Positions 26,108 to 33,814 of a DNA stretch of 64,000 bases are shown one piece after another. The DNA is from JACPTG01 sp964504135 (GTDB taxonomy: Archaea > Nanobdellota > Nanobdellia > Woesearchaeales > UBA10216): contig CAZDCW010000004.1 in assembly GCA_964504135.1 (NCBI GenBank), positions 1 to 64,000 on the forward strand, read 5' to 3'. The notes beneath the pieces are model-generated. The model saw only the letters and a program-made list of their open reading frames with translations, made no database searches and was not told where the DNA came from. The position numbers and the translations under genes were made by a program. The stretch's first letter is position 1. Each line of letters begins with the position of its first letter.

Positions 26108-26315
26108 TTTTTCCCTCTTCGTGCAACGGTTTGCTTACTATCAGGTCCTGCATAACCCCATACTTCAGCATGGTATCCGCACTTGCCAAGGCCAACCTTA
26201 GGTTTGCAGCCAGCAGGGGAACGCCTGCGACTGTAACAACCAAGTCAGCGTTTAAAATAACGCCTTTCTGCAATGCCCTGTCAAGCAGTTCAGCCACCCC
26301 TATGTCGGTTTTCAT
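26067..26315 (-). CDS. gvpJ: Gas vesicle protein GvpJ/GvpM-like (GvpA family)
   Basis: An 82-residue minor structural protein of the GvpA fold. IGVAELLDRALQKGVILNADLVVTVAGVPLL matches the conserved helix-beta-turn-beta core of GvpA/J/M. The charged C-terminal extension (KPLHEEGKNGENK) differs from main GvpA. Such minor proteins help nucleate or cap the vesicle. It overlaps gvpL by 4 bp. Confidence 0.88.
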   Translation of the reverse strand: MKTDIGVAELLDRALQKGVILNADLVVTVAGVPLLAANLRLALASADTMLKYGVMQDLIVSKPLHEEGKNGENKDCIITNLC

Positions 26316-27103
26316 TTCACAAGCTGACCCTGTTCAACAAACGAATAGGGGGGGAAAGGCCCTGCAATGCGATAAGAGAAACCTTTCTCAGCACACATCC
26401 CCAAGCATTCAGTGACGAGCCCCGACTCTTCCCCGTCTACAAGCACGGATACGTTCAACAGCAGGTCTTCTTCCCCGTTGATGGCCAGCCTAGACTTGTT
26501 CACCACTATGTGGCGTGTCACACCCTCCAAACGCCCATAAAAATAGTCAGTGTAGTGGTTTATCTTAGCCAGAAGCAGTTCGGCAGCCCTGATTTCCAGC
26601 TTTTTTCCCAGCAAATAAGCCAATCCTGCGCCCCTTTGCCTAATATCACTGCGAATTGCGTCAAGCTCATCATCTTTCCCAGATTCACTTTCCAGCCGCT
26701 TCCTTTGGCAATAAATCCTTATTCCGTATTCCCTTTTCCCTTTAACAATTCCCCACGTTTTTTCCAACAGCTCCCTGTTCTCCTTCATCCATCCCCTTAA
26801 ATTGTCGCTTGGGCTTCTCCTGTCTTTACCGACAATCAGAGTGCCAAACTTCAGGGGGATTACAGTTCCAAAGTCGCCCATCGCCTTGCATAACACCTCA
26901 TTATGCAATGTCACCTGCCTTTTGACTTCTGCAGCGCCTCTTGGCAAATGCAGATTCTCCTCCAGCTTATGATTATGAACCAGCGCAGCCAGAGCACCTT
27001 CTGTGATGGCAAAAACAGCATTGCCATCTATCCCTTCCATATGCCAATCTGCGGCACTTACGTTTACCAATAGGCCATACAGGTACAGGGTTTCAGCCGC
27101 CAT
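26312..27103 (-). CDS. gvpL: Gas vesicle protein GvpL/GvpF
   Basis: A 263-residue GvpF/L family protein with the usual two-domain layout: an N-terminal domain starting ETLYLYGLLV, and a C-terminal domain ending in the family hallmark AGPFPPYSFVE. The central VIPLKFGTL strand is also typical. GvpF/L proteins are needed for assembly and contact GvpA. It overlaps gvpK by 11 bp. Confidence 0.92.
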   Translation of the reverse strand: MAAETLYLYGLLVNVSAADWHMEGIDGNAVFAITEGALAALVHNHKLEENLHLPRGAAEVKRQVTLHNEVLCKAMGDFGTVIPLKFGTLIVGKDRRSPSDNLRGWMKENRELLEKTWGIVKGKREYGIRIYCQRKRLESESGKDDELDAIRSDIRQRGAGLAYLLGKKLEIRAAELLLAKINHYTDYFYGRLEGVTRHIVVNKSRLAINGEEDLLLNVSVLVDGEESGLVTECLGMCAEKGFSYRIAGPFPPYSFVEQGQLVK

Positions 27104-27395
27104 TTTCGTGCTTCAAAACCAATTTGTCAATAGCGTTGCCCACAAGCCCGTCAAGCTCTGCCCTTATCTTGTCCGAAGCCTGTTCCAAGCCGTGCTCTTT
27201 TTTAATCCTTTCAATTGTCTCGTCAAGATTCAAAAAAGCAATCCCGAGCCGCTCCACCTCTTCCCCGCTCAGGGAGCCAGATTCCATCCTGTGGAGCGCC
27301 TGTTTTTGCAGGACATCTATTATTATCTCAGCCAACCCCACAACAAGGCCTAAAAGACCCTCTTTCAAGTCATCGCTTTCTATCTGGACGCTCAT
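27093..27395 (-). CDS. gvpK: Gas vesicle protein GvpK
   Basis: A 100-residue, mostly helical GvpK: LKEGLLGLVVGLAEIIIDVLQKQALHRME, then EVERLGIAFLNLDETIERIK. This is the diagnostic GvpK core. GvpK is essential for vesicle formation in several species. It overlaps gvpH by 4 bp and gvpL by 11 bp. Confidence 0.93.
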   Translation of the reverse strand: MSVQIESDDLKEGLLGLVVGLAEIIIDVLQKQALHRMESGSLSGEEVERLGIAFLNLDETIERIKKEHGLEQASDKIRAELDGLVGNAIDKLVLKHENGG

Positions 27396-27865
27396 TTTGC
27401 AAGCTCCAGCACTAAAATGCCATTTTCATTCCTTATACTCGCAAGTTTTGAGAACCTGCCAGGCAATTCAATCATTTTCTTCCACTTCTCCGCCTGCAGC
27501 TTTAGGGTTTCGCCTTTCAATTCTATGTGAACCTCTTCCTGCGGCACTTTTGCGGTTAAAAAGAGCTTATCCCCCCTCATTTCAAACTTGCAGTCATCGC
27601 CTATAAACTCCCCAGCCCCCTCTTTTTTTGCCTCCTCAATTATGGGCCTTGCCGAAATCCTTACTTCAAAAGCCGGCTCCTTTTTCCAACCTTTTCTCAG
27701 GTTATCCCCAATTTGCCTGTCAACTTCCCCAAACCTTTTCTTAAAAGGCCCTGTTTTTGAAAGCCCCCTGACAAGTCCTCCCAAAAAAGGGACTGCCTCC
27801 AAAAAACTTTTGGAATCTGGCGCTTTTCCCTCTTCCTTGGCATCCAGCCCTTTTCTTCGGCTCAC
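27392..27865 (-). CDS. gvpH: Hsp20-like gas vesicle protein GvpH
   Basis: A 157-residue protein whose C-terminal about 90 residues form an alpha-crystallin-like domain (GDKLFLTAKVPQEEVHIELKGETLKL, then IRNENGILVLEL). The N-terminal half is Lys/Gly-rich with a GGLVRGL segment. It matches the GvpH class of small chaperone-like proteins in gas vesicle clusters. It overlaps its neighbours by 4 bp on both sides. Confidence 0.82.
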   Translation of the reverse strand: MSRRKGLDAKEEGKAPDSKSFLEAVPFLGGLVRGLSKTGPFKKRFGEVDRQIGDNLRKGWKKEPAFEVRISARPIIEEAKKEGAGEFIGDDCKFEMRGDKLFLTAKVPQEEVHIELKGETLKLQAEKWKKMIELPGRFSKLASIRNENGILVLELAK

Positions 27866-28305
27866 TTTCCCACCTTCTTTTTACGCTTTCCCTTTCCCAC
27901 CTTGGTTTTGGGCTTTTCCAGCTTTACAGCTTCACGCAACTTCCACTTGTTGCCGTAAATCCTTTCCGATGGCTTCACTATCGAGTATTTAGGCCTCAAC
28001 GGGACTGTGCTGTGCGTTGCTTCAAACCTGTGAACCGATTTCGGATTGAATCCCACTTCTAATTTACTTGGGAAGCTGCTTGGATTAAGATTAGGGAGGT
28101 TTCCATCTTTTTTGGCTTTCATCAATGCCTTATTTTTTTGCACTTTGGCCTTGTACCTTTCCCTCTGGCGCAACAAGTTCTGCCGGGCAGCATCACGCCA
28201 CTGTTCCATCTTCTGAATTGTTCTCAGAAGAAAGTCCCTTCTCCTTCTTCCAACCATATGGCTTCTGCCAACCGGAGCCCTGCCAACCGAATCCACCATT
28301 GCCAT
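27862..28305 (-). CDS. Very basic island protein, possible GvpI analogue
   Basis: A 147-residue Lys/Arg-rich protein with no recognised fold. The N-terminus has RRRRDFLLRTIQKMEQWRDAARQNLLRQRERYK (an amphipathic basic helix) and the C-terminus is a run of Lys/Gly. Haloarchaeal GvpI is likewise small and strongly basic and sits beside gvpH, which is the only ground for this suggestion. Nucleic-acid binding or packing around GvpA oligomers is also possible. Confidence 0.6.
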   Translation of the reverse strand: MAMVDSVGRAPVGRSHMVGRRRRDFLLRTIQKMEQWRDAARQNLLRQRERYKAKVQKNKALMKAKKDGNLPNLNPSSFPSKLEVGFNPKSVHRFEATHSTVPLRPKYSIVKPSERIYGNKWKLREAVKLEKPKTKVGKGKRKKKVGK

Positions 28306-28314
28306 AACCCCCTT

Positions 28315-28662
28315 TCAGATTTTGATAATAATCACATTATCAACTTTTTCCAGCTCGACTACTTTCCCTTTCCATTCGCCAATTCCTGCCCTGACATTGT
28401 AGGCTTTTTCCTTGCTGACATATTTTCTTATGAACGATTGCAGCTCCCCCTGCCTTTTCTCGCTGCGCTTTGTTATGCTGTGGGCCAAGGTGCCATCAGC
28501 CTTTAGCCTGCAGTAAAAGTCCTGCTCAACCAGCCTGCCGCCCTCTTCCTGGGCAGCCACTGTTACAATTTCTGTGTCGCTAAAACCCAGGCCCTGCGGC
28601 TTATGCACTTTCCAGACATCGCTTACATGCAACAGTCTGGCTTCCCTTATTACGGCTTTCAT
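28315..28662 (-). CDS. Unknown gas vesicle island protein
   Basis: A protein of about 115 residues with alternating beta-strand and helix character (FSDTEIVTVAAQEEGGRLVEQDFYCRL, then KVVELEKVDNVIIIKI). I recognise no family. It sits inside the tightly packed gvp operon between the zinc-ribbon GvpA-family gene and the basic protein gene, so a role in vesicle assembly is inferred from position only. ATG 28662 is chosen; 28674 would overlap the upstream gene by 11 bp. Confidence 0.65.
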   Translation of the reverse strand: MKAVIREARLLHVSDVWKVHKPQGLGFSDTEIVTVAAQEEGGRLVEQDFYCRLKADGTLAHSITKRSEKRQGELQSFIRKYVSKEKAYNVRAGIGEWKGKVVELEKVDNVIIIKI

Positions 28663-28663
28663 A

Positions 28664-29017
28664 CTACCCATCAATTTCTTTTTTACTGCTTTGTGCGTAG
28701 TCTAAATACTTCCATCCGCAGCCAAGGCAGCCTTTTTCGGTTTTGGCATAGAGCGCGCTGCGGCACTCAGGGCAAATACTCTTTCCTGATTCCAAAATTT
28801 TCCAGGCCGGCGCAGTCAAATCCGTGCCTGAAGGGAACGCCAATCCGAATTTTGCCGCGGTTTCGAAGCTGGACAACGCGGCCCTCAGCTTAATCCCTAT
28901 CAGTTCTGTTCCAGCCACGCTGATTGATATGTCGGCATTGATGATGAGCCCCTTATCAAGCAGCCTGTCAATAAGCTCTGTCAGTCCTGTTGACTCATAG
29001 CTCATTGAGCGTCCCAT
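28664..29017 (-). CDS. gvpJ: GvpA-family protein fused to a zinc ribbon
   Basis: A 117-residue protein. Residues about 9-60 are a GvpA/J core (LTELIDRLLDKGLIINADISISVAG, then ELIGIKLRAALSSFETA). After a short linker come two cysteine pairs, C82/C85 (CPEC) and C97/C100 (CLGCGW), spaced as a zinc ribbon. GvpA-family proteins usually end in low-complexity tails, so a metal-binding module is odd and could cap the vesicle or recruit another protein. The start may be Met5. Confidence 0.85.
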   Translation of the reverse strand: MGRSMSYESTGLTELIDRLLDKGLIINADISISVAGTELIGIKLRAALSSFETAAKFGLAFPSGTDLTAPAWKILESGKSICPECRSALYAKTEKGCLGCGWKYLDYAQSSKKEIDG

Positions 29018-29031
29018 TTTTACCCCCTTTA

Positions 29032-29325
29032 TTACCTGTCATAAGCGTTTCCCTCCCGGATGCTGACCTTTGACAGCATTTCTTCAATTTCCTGCGCTAT
29101 TCTGAGTTGTCGCATAAGCGACTCATGCTGTTCTTTGTAGGCTGCTTCATCAAGCTCTCCCAGCTCCAACAATAGCCGGTTCTCTTTTATCCGGTTGTTT
29201 ATCTTTTTGATATCGTACTTCTCCTTTAAGCCGTAATCGCGAATCAGCTCCAGGAGCCATATCATGTCAAACGGCTGAAGTGAAAACCCCAAAGCCCTTA
29301 AAATTACGTCATCCAGTATGAACAT
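29032..29325 (-). CDS. gvpG: Gas vesicle protein GvpG
   Basis: A 97-residue GvpG-like protein beginning MFILDDVILRALGFSLQPFDMIWLLELIRDYG, followed by a long charged coiled coil (ENRLLLELGELDEAAYKEQHESLMRQL). Both match GvpG. I chose the internal ATG at 29325, which overlaps gvpF by 17 bp; longer starts lie wholly inside gvpF. GvpG is usually next to gvpF, as here. Confidence 0.85.
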   Translation of the reverse strand: MFILDDVILRALGFSLQPFDMIWLLELIRDYGLKEKYDIKKINNRIKENRLLLELGELDEAAYKEQHESLMRQLRIAQEIEEMLSKVSIREGNAYDR

Positions 29326-29962
29326 TCTCCCCCCTGATGCGAATGTTAATGAATGAGTAAGGCGGCCAAGGCCCTGTATAAATGAACCTGAGGCCTTTGT
29401 GCCGCTTCTCAAGCATAGATATCGCATTTGAAAATTCTGAAAGCCTTATTTTCTCCACGAGGAAGGAATAGTTCAACAGCAGCCTGTCGCTGAAGCTCTC
29501 CCCCCTTGAAGCCTTGACGCACAACCTGCCCAGGCAGTTAAGAATTTCAGCCTCAGCACCGCTGTAATCCGGGCCTGCGCCGGGCTTTACAACCTTAACC
29601 CCAAGTTCGATTTTGCCCTTAATAAGCCCCAAACAAGCATCAACAGAATCATAAGCCTTTGCCAATACAGCCTTTAATGTCTCCTCATCCCTGAATACGT
29701 TCCCAAAGGACATCGGCACTACAGTGGTTTTCTCAGACATCTTTTTAAGTATTTCAGCATGCTGCATTGCTTCGGTTTCGTTTACCAAAGGGTTTAACCT
29801 GGGATAGGAGCTTACAACAGCAGCAATGTCCATATAAGGAACAATCGTGAAAGGCTCTCCATCCAGCCCTGCAAAATCAAATTTCACATTATTCTTAATC
29901 GGAACTATTCCGTAAACGTACAAATAGCAGCAATCTTGCGCATCAGCCCCAAATTCCTGCAT
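29309..29962 (-). CDS. gvpF: Gas vesicle protein GvpF
   Basis: A 217-residue GvpF/L family protein: CCYLYVYGIVP at the start, VVPMSFGNVF in the middle and YTGPWPPYSFI at the end. It is the second GvpF/L copy in the island and the shorter one, in the usual position before gvpG. In other systems GvpF contacts GvpA and controls assembly. Confidence 0.92.
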   Translation of the reverse strand: MQEFGADAQDCCYLYVYGIVPIKNNVKFDFAGLDGEPFTIVPYMDIAAVVSSYPRLNPLVNETEAMQHAEILKKMSEKTTVVPMSFGNVFRDEETLKAVLAKAYDSVDACLGLIKGKIELGVKVVKPGAGPDYSGAEAEILNCLGRLCVKASRGESFSDRLLLNYSFLVEKIRLSEFSNAISMLEKRHKGLRFIYTGPWPPYSFINIRIRGENVHTG

Positions 29963-29976
29963 TTTCCATTACCCCT

Positions 29977-30717
29977 TCAGTTCCCTGTCAAAAGCCGCAT
30001 TATAAGCGAGTTCGCTTCTGCCTGCTTTCTGAGCACAACCCAGGCCTGCTCCTTTTCACTTACCCTGTAGATCTTGCTTTTCAGTTTGTACTCGCACACC
30101 AGCAAACCCTCCTTTTCCAATTCATGGAGCTTCGGATAAAGCTGGCCCGGGGAAACAAAAACCCTGAATTTCAGATAAAGCGCCTTTATCAGGTCAGAGC
30201 CACACATGGGGCTTGTCATCAGCATTGCAAGGACAACGCTGTTCAGCTCCCTTTTCACTGCGCCTTCAACAAGTTCACCGTTAATGTTTTCCAGTTCGTT
30301 TTCAGCCTTCCTGCTGGAAAGCATCCTGATATTATTAACTGAAAGCACCATTTTGTCATGAATGGCGACAAGTTCCCTTAGAATGGCGGGGTCTATCCCG
30401 TCAATGTTGTAAATGCAAACAGCCTGCGGGAGCATCTCCCAATGCCGCTCCCACTTCGTAAAATCGCTTGAGAGGGAAGAGTTATCAACCACAATATTCC
30501 TACCTTTCCAGTTGTTCGGCTCCTCTGGCGTCCTGACGTCAACAAATAACCCTTTTTCCCCGAAAAACTTATTCCATTTGGCAACGTTGCTGGTGACAAG
30601 CACATTGGCTTCAGCGCTGTTTTCGAGCAGGTGAAACATCAATGTTTCCTCAAAGTTCTGGCTGTTGCACAAATGCAGGCAATGCTTTGCCAGTCCAAAC
30701 ACAATGCTGGCGTTCAT
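29977..30717 (-). CDS. PadR-type regulator with unknown N-terminal domain
   Basis: A 246-residue protein. Residues about 150-246 form a PadR winged helix (MLMTSPMCGSDLIKALYLKFRVFVSPGQLYPKLHELEKEGLL). The N-terminal about 130 residues alternate strands and helices (EANVLVTSN, RNIVVDNSSL, AVCIYNIDG), resembling a degenerate RecA/MEDS-like sensor fold. The same layout recurs in the poly-G-interrupted gene at 32175-33145. It lies within the gvp operon (4-bp overlap with gvpO), suggesting autoregulation. Confidence 0.75.
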   Translation of the reverse strand: MNASIVFGLAKHCLHLCNSQNFEETLMFHLLENSAEANVLVTSNVAKWNKFFGEKGLFVDVRTPEEPNNWKGRNIVVDNSSLSSDFTKWERHWEMLPQAVCIYNIDGIDPAILRELVAIHDKMVLSVNNIRMLSSRKAENELENINGELVEGAVKRELNSVVLAMLMTSPMCGSDLIKALYLKFRVFVSPGQLYPKLHELEKEGLLVCEYKLKSKIYRVSEKEQAWVVLRKQAEANSLIMRLLTGN

Positions 30718-30995
30718 TGCTGCACATTGCCCCTTATTATTTTCCTGATCTGCTTAAAGCTCAGTATGTTGCCTGCCGAGTCAAGGTTCAGCTCAAACAC
30801 GCTTAAAAGGTCGAACTTGTCCGGAATAGCCTTTCTTTCCAGCACCTCAACCTCCATTCTCCAGCCCTTCTCAGTCTTTTCCAGCAAAGAGACAGACTCC
30901 GGCTGCTTATTAAGCAACTCCTGAGCATTTGAAAAAGCCTTGTTGCGAATTTGTAAAAGGTCCATGACCACAGCCCCCGCTTTTTTCAGCTTCAT
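30714..30995 (-). CDS. gvpO: Gas vesicle protein GvpO
   Basis: A 93-residue GvpO: the pattern GWRMEVEVLERKAIPDKFDLLSVFELNLDSAGNILSFKQIRK is the conserved beta-rich core. GvpO is required for gas vesicle formation in haloarchaea and may affect gvpA expression. It directly follows gvpN (4-bp ATGA overlap), the standard N-O order. Confidence 0.9.
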   Translation of the reverse strand: MKLKKAGAVVMDLLQIRNKAFSNAQELLNKQPESVSLLEKTEKGWRMEVEVLERKAIPDKFDLLSVFELNLDSAGNILSFKQIRKIIRGNVQQ

Positions 30996-32014
30996 ATGCT
31001 GTCCAAAATCTTTTGTTTGCTCAAAAAATCTTCCTGGCTTTTTGTTTTCGAGACAATGATATCCCCCAACACCGCATTTACGGAGTCCTTGTCGAATTTT
31101 TTAAATCCCTTAAGCATGCGGGCAACCATCACGCAAGCCCTTGTGCCAATCTTCTCAGCGTTCGGCAGCCTTTCCCTAACCCTCCTTATCACGTCAACAA
31201 TTGCAGCAGCATCTTTCACGTCCAGCTTAGCATGCGTCATAACAATCTTAACTTCTGTTTCCCTGTCATAATAGTCCATGTAAATCCCAACCATCCTGTC
31301 CAGCAATGCATCCTGCGCCCTGTGAATTCCAGCATACTCAACAGGGTTTGATGTGAAGATTGCCCTGAAGCTGGGGTGAACCTTTACATACCTCTCCTCA
31401 CCAAACTGCGTGGGCAATTCAAGAACCCCTTCACTAAAAACAGAAAGCAGCACATTATTCGCGGAAGGCTTTGCCCTGCTGAACTCGTTGTAAATAAGCG
31501 TGTAGCCGTGCTTGCAGGCAAGAGTTAAAGGATTATCAGCCCAGTCTGCCTTCAATATGTCCTTATCCTTGAAAACGTTATGGATATACTTGTCCCTTAT
31601 AGTGTTAACCTCAACCTCAGAATAACCGCCAATCAGGTCAGTTGTGGTTATGCTCTCATCCCCATTTATCCAAACAACAGGCCTCCCAAGCTCCTTAGCC
31701 ACTGTCAACGAAAGGGCAGTCTTTCCACAACCTGTCGGCCCTATTATATGAACAGGCTGTTTTAGAGAAAGCCAGTTCTTAACCCTCTCCTTCAATGCCT
31801 TTACAGGCTCTGTCTCAACCCAGTACTCAACTTCCGGAACAAGGTATTCTGCCTCTATCTTCTCCCTTGCCAATTCCTTGTCCATTACGGCCAGCGAAGA
31901 CTTCATGTTGCTCAGGGCCTTTTCCTTATTTTCCAATTCAGCCCTTTTTTCCGAAAACGTCTGATGCATGCGTTTCCCAAGAACTTCTCTCCTATGAACA
32001 GCCCTGTAAGCCAT
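30992..32014 (-). CDS. gvpN: Gas vesicle ATPase GvpN
   Basis: A 340-residue MoxR-type AAA+ ATPase. Walker A is GPTGCGKT at residues 92-99, Walker B lies around YTLIYNEFSRAKP, and FTSNP is sensor 1. An N-terminal coiled-coil (about 20-55) precedes the ATPase and is longer than in haloarchaeal GvpN. GvpN is thought to help vesicles grow from bicones to cylinders. First gene of the minus-strand operon, behind a GGGGGTG ribosome-binding site. Confidence 0.93.
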   Translation of the reverse strand: MAYRAVHRREVLGKRMHQTFSEKRAELENKEKALSNMKSSLAVMDKELAREKIEAEYLVPEVEYWVETEPVKALKERVKNWLSLKQPVHIIGPTGCGKTALSLTVAKELGRPVVWINGDESITTTDLIGGYSEVEVNTIRDKYIHNVFKDKDILKADWADNPLTLACKHGYTLIYNEFSRAKPSANNVLLSVFSEGVLELPTQFGEERYVKVHPSFRAIFTSNPVEYAGIHRAQDALLDRMVGIYMDYYDRETEVKIVMTHAKLDVKDAAAIVDVIRRVRERLPNAEKIGTRACVMVARMLKGFKKFDKDSVNAVLGDIIVSKTKSQEDFLSKQKILDSI

Positions 32015-32174
32015 ATCTTATGACACCCCCTTGCACAATTCTTCTGAAACCAGACATTTAACTAAGTTCTGTTTCGGCTTTTGTTTCAGAATCCGAATAT
32101 GCACGGATACCAATCCCATTAACTTACCACAATGTAATCTCAGAATCCGAAACAAGATTAATAAATGGGCACAC
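32015..32174. promoter_or_regulatory. Divergent control region between gvpN and the poly-G regulator
   Basis: This 160-bp space drives the two halves of the island in opposite directions. It contains a 12-bp direct repeat TCAGAATCCGAA (32086-32097 and 32140-32151) and a 9-bp inverted repeat TTCTGAAAC/GTTTCAGAA (32042-32050 and 32083-32091). A further GTTTCGG/CCGAAAC pair lies at about 32070 and 32147. These fit binding sites for dimeric regulators such as the PadR proteins. An AT-rich TATA candidate for gvpN lies near 32056-32066. Confidence 0.55.
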
Positions 32175-33145
32175 ATGGTTAATGATAGGACAGGGGGGGG
32201 GGCAATTACTCGGGCTAAAATTTCTTATGGCATAGGCAGCAATGTCTTGCTAGACAATCTGGATTATGGCAAGAATTTGCTCATTCTTCACAGCAGCACG
32301 CAGAAGCATGAGCAACTCTACCGCCGGTTTTTGCAGCAATCTTCAGAGGGGGGGGGGGGGTTAATCTATTTGTGTCTGCAAAAAACAAACATTCCATAAC
32401 AAATTTCGACGCCCGAAACATTTCATTCACTGCGCTAAACATAGAGTCCGTCAATGAAATCAGGAAGGAGGTTTACAAATGCATTGCCGAAGTTGCGAAG
32501 GAAAGCAAAGAGTGCCTCCTTATATGCGAATGGGCAGGGGCGAACATAGATTACGCCACGAGTGAATTCTTTCTGCAGTTTCTGGAGCACCTGAGAAGAA
32601 AATCAAAGGCATCATATCCTGAGGCATGGAAAAGAAAATACGGGATTACGTCCCAAAAGTTAAAATTAACGATTATAAACTCGTTTGAAGCAACACAGAT
32701 ACTTCCTGCGGAATTAAACAGGCTAATGCCTCTTCACGAGAGGATTTTTTTATTGCAGGAGAACACCTCAATGCTTAACTTGCCGGGAGTTTCCTCCCAA
32801 GCAGAAAATATCCTGCCAATGAGGAGCGCGGTGCGGGCATGCGTGCTTGAGAAGCTGGCGAAAGACAATCTCGAATTACTCTGCCTCCTCTTTTTGGAGA
32901 AAAAACCGCAGTCAGGATACCAGATGCTAAAGACCATGGCACAGCATTTTCACATATTGCTTTCGCAGGGCACCCTTTATCCGATGCTCTATAGATTGGA
33001 AAAAAATGGTGTTGTTGAGACAGTCAAAGGCACTGGCAGGGAAAAAATTTACGAGCTTTCAGCACAGGCCAAAAAAAGCATGGCCGAAAAGAAAGAGGAG
33101 GTCCTGCAGGCGTACAGTCACTTAATGAGCTTTTTCGGGGGATGA
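32175..33145 (+). CDS. PadR-type regulator frameshifted at a poly-G tract
   Basis: From ATG 32175 the frame reads through a 10-G tract (32193-32202) to a 13-G tract (32348-32360) and then stops at 32399. The downstream frame, open to 33145, ends in a PadR winged helix (YQMLKTMAQHFHILLSQGTLYPMLYRLEKNG). Adding one G or removing two in the second tract joins both parts into about 323 residues, and the joined VNLFVSAKN strand then matches ANVLVTSN of the paralogue at 29977-30717. As assembled the gene is off. This may be phase variation or a homopolymer error. Confidence 0.75.
32193..32202. repeat. 10-G homopolymer tract near the regulator start
   Basis: Ten consecutive G within codons 7-10 of the regulator gene. 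Slippage here would shift nearly the whole protein out of frame. Confidence 0.9.
32348..32360. repeat. 13-G homopolymer tract inside the regulator
   Basis: Thirteen consecutive G at the end of a predicted surface loop. It marks the point where the two reading frames of the regulator part; 14 or 11 G would restore the full protein. Confidence 0.9.
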
Positions 33146-33369
33146 AAATGGCAAAAAGGAAAAGGGCAGAGGGGAAAAAGGAGACTGCAAGCAGGGACAC
33201 CGGGAATGTCAGGAATCTGGTGCAAATAGAACATGATATCGGAGCGTTTATCACAAAATTCAGGAAAGATATTGAGGTGAAGATAGAGGATTACAAAAGT
33301 TACGCCTGCGAGTTTAACAAGACAACCCCGCATTCTCGGGTGGCGAAACGATTAAAAAAACAGGATTAA
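33142..33369 (+). CDS. Small charged island protein
   Basis: A 75-residue, strongly basic protein, unrecognised. KRKRAEGKKETASR is followed by a helix IEHDIGAFITKFRKDIEVKIEDYKSYACEF and a basic tail. It overlaps the regulator's stop by 4 bp (ATGA), so the two are translationally coupled. It lies just before the gvpA promoter. Confidence 0.6.
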   Translation: MKMAKRKRAEGKKETASRDTGNVRNLVQIEHDIGAFITKFRKDIEVKIEDYKSYACEFNKTTPHSRVAKRLKKQD

Positions 33370-33415
33370 GAACAACACCAGTTTTCTAATGTTTTTTTCA
33401 AGCCGTGAAAAAACC

Positions 33416-33493
33416 TTAATATACCCCCGCCTGCATTTTCTGACTTAAGTTTTTGTCAAACAAAAATTAAGTATGTGTAAAAACAGGAGGTGG
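33416..33493 (+). promoter_or_regulatory. gvpA promoter, 5' hairpin and strong ribosome-binding site
   Basis: A TATA box TTAATATA (33416-33423) predicts transcription start near 33445. At exactly that point begins an inverted repeat CTTAAGTTTTTG-TCAAA-CAAAAATTAAG (33444-33471), so the mRNA would start with a hairpin. A strong AGGAGG (33485-33490) lies 9 bp before the ATG. A 5'-terminal hairpin and strong site fit a very abundant, stable gvpA message. Confidence 0.65.
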
Positions 33494-33499
33494 AGTTAG

Positions 33500-33724
33500 A
33501 TGGCGAACAGAACACCAGACTCAACTGGACTTGCAGAGGTTCTTGACAGGGTCCTGGACAAAGGCTTGGTAGTTGATGTCTGGGCGAGAGTGAACCTTGT
33601 CGGCATCGAAATTTTGACTGTCGAAGCAAGAGTGGTTGTAGCGTCTGTGGATACCTTCCTGCACTATGCAGAAGAGATCACAAAGATAGAGCAGGCGCAA
33701 ATAGCTGCACCAGCAGGCCAGTAA
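33500..33724 (+). CDS. gvpA: Major gas vesicle structural protein GvpA
   Basis: A 74-residue GvpA, the protein that forms the ribbed vesicle wall. The conserved core LAEVLDRVLDKGLVVDVWARVNLVGIEILTVEARVVVASVDTFLHYAEEI is nearly continuous, with the amphipathic beta-hairpin at about 24-45. It has the usual length and a short Ala-rich tail. It is the only GvpA-family gene here with its own strong promoter, so it is the main shell protein. Confidence 0.97.
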   Translation: MANRTPDSTGLAEVLDRVLDKGLVVDVWARVNLVGIEILTVEARVVVASVDTFLHYAEEITKIEQAQIAAPAGQ

Positions 33725-33726
33725 AG

Positions 33727-33770
33727 CCACCCTCTTTTTTTATTTTTGAGGGCGGTTTTACCGCATTTTT
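33727..33770 (+). terminator. Attenuating terminator after gvpA
   Basis: CCACCCTC (33727-33734) can pair with GAGGGCGG (33748-33755) around a T-rich loop, and GCGG-TTTTA-CCGC (33752-33764) is followed by ATTTTT. The arrangement would end most transcripts after gvpA, with read-through giving the gvpC-like and later genes at lower level. Confidence 0.5.
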
Positions 33771-33814
33771 CATGCTGGAAGAAGGATAATTGTAGAAGAT
33801 GCGGAGGGATTATA

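Noticed and set aside
26341..26354. A G run in gvpL as a third phase-variable tract
   Set aside because: It is only 8 G and encodes the conserved Phe-Pro-Pro-Tyr motif in frame.
32031..32399. The frame before the 13-G tract as a separate small gene
   Set aside because: It ends 39 bp after the tract, and the downstream frame aligns with the paralogue directly at the tract, so both are parts of one gene.
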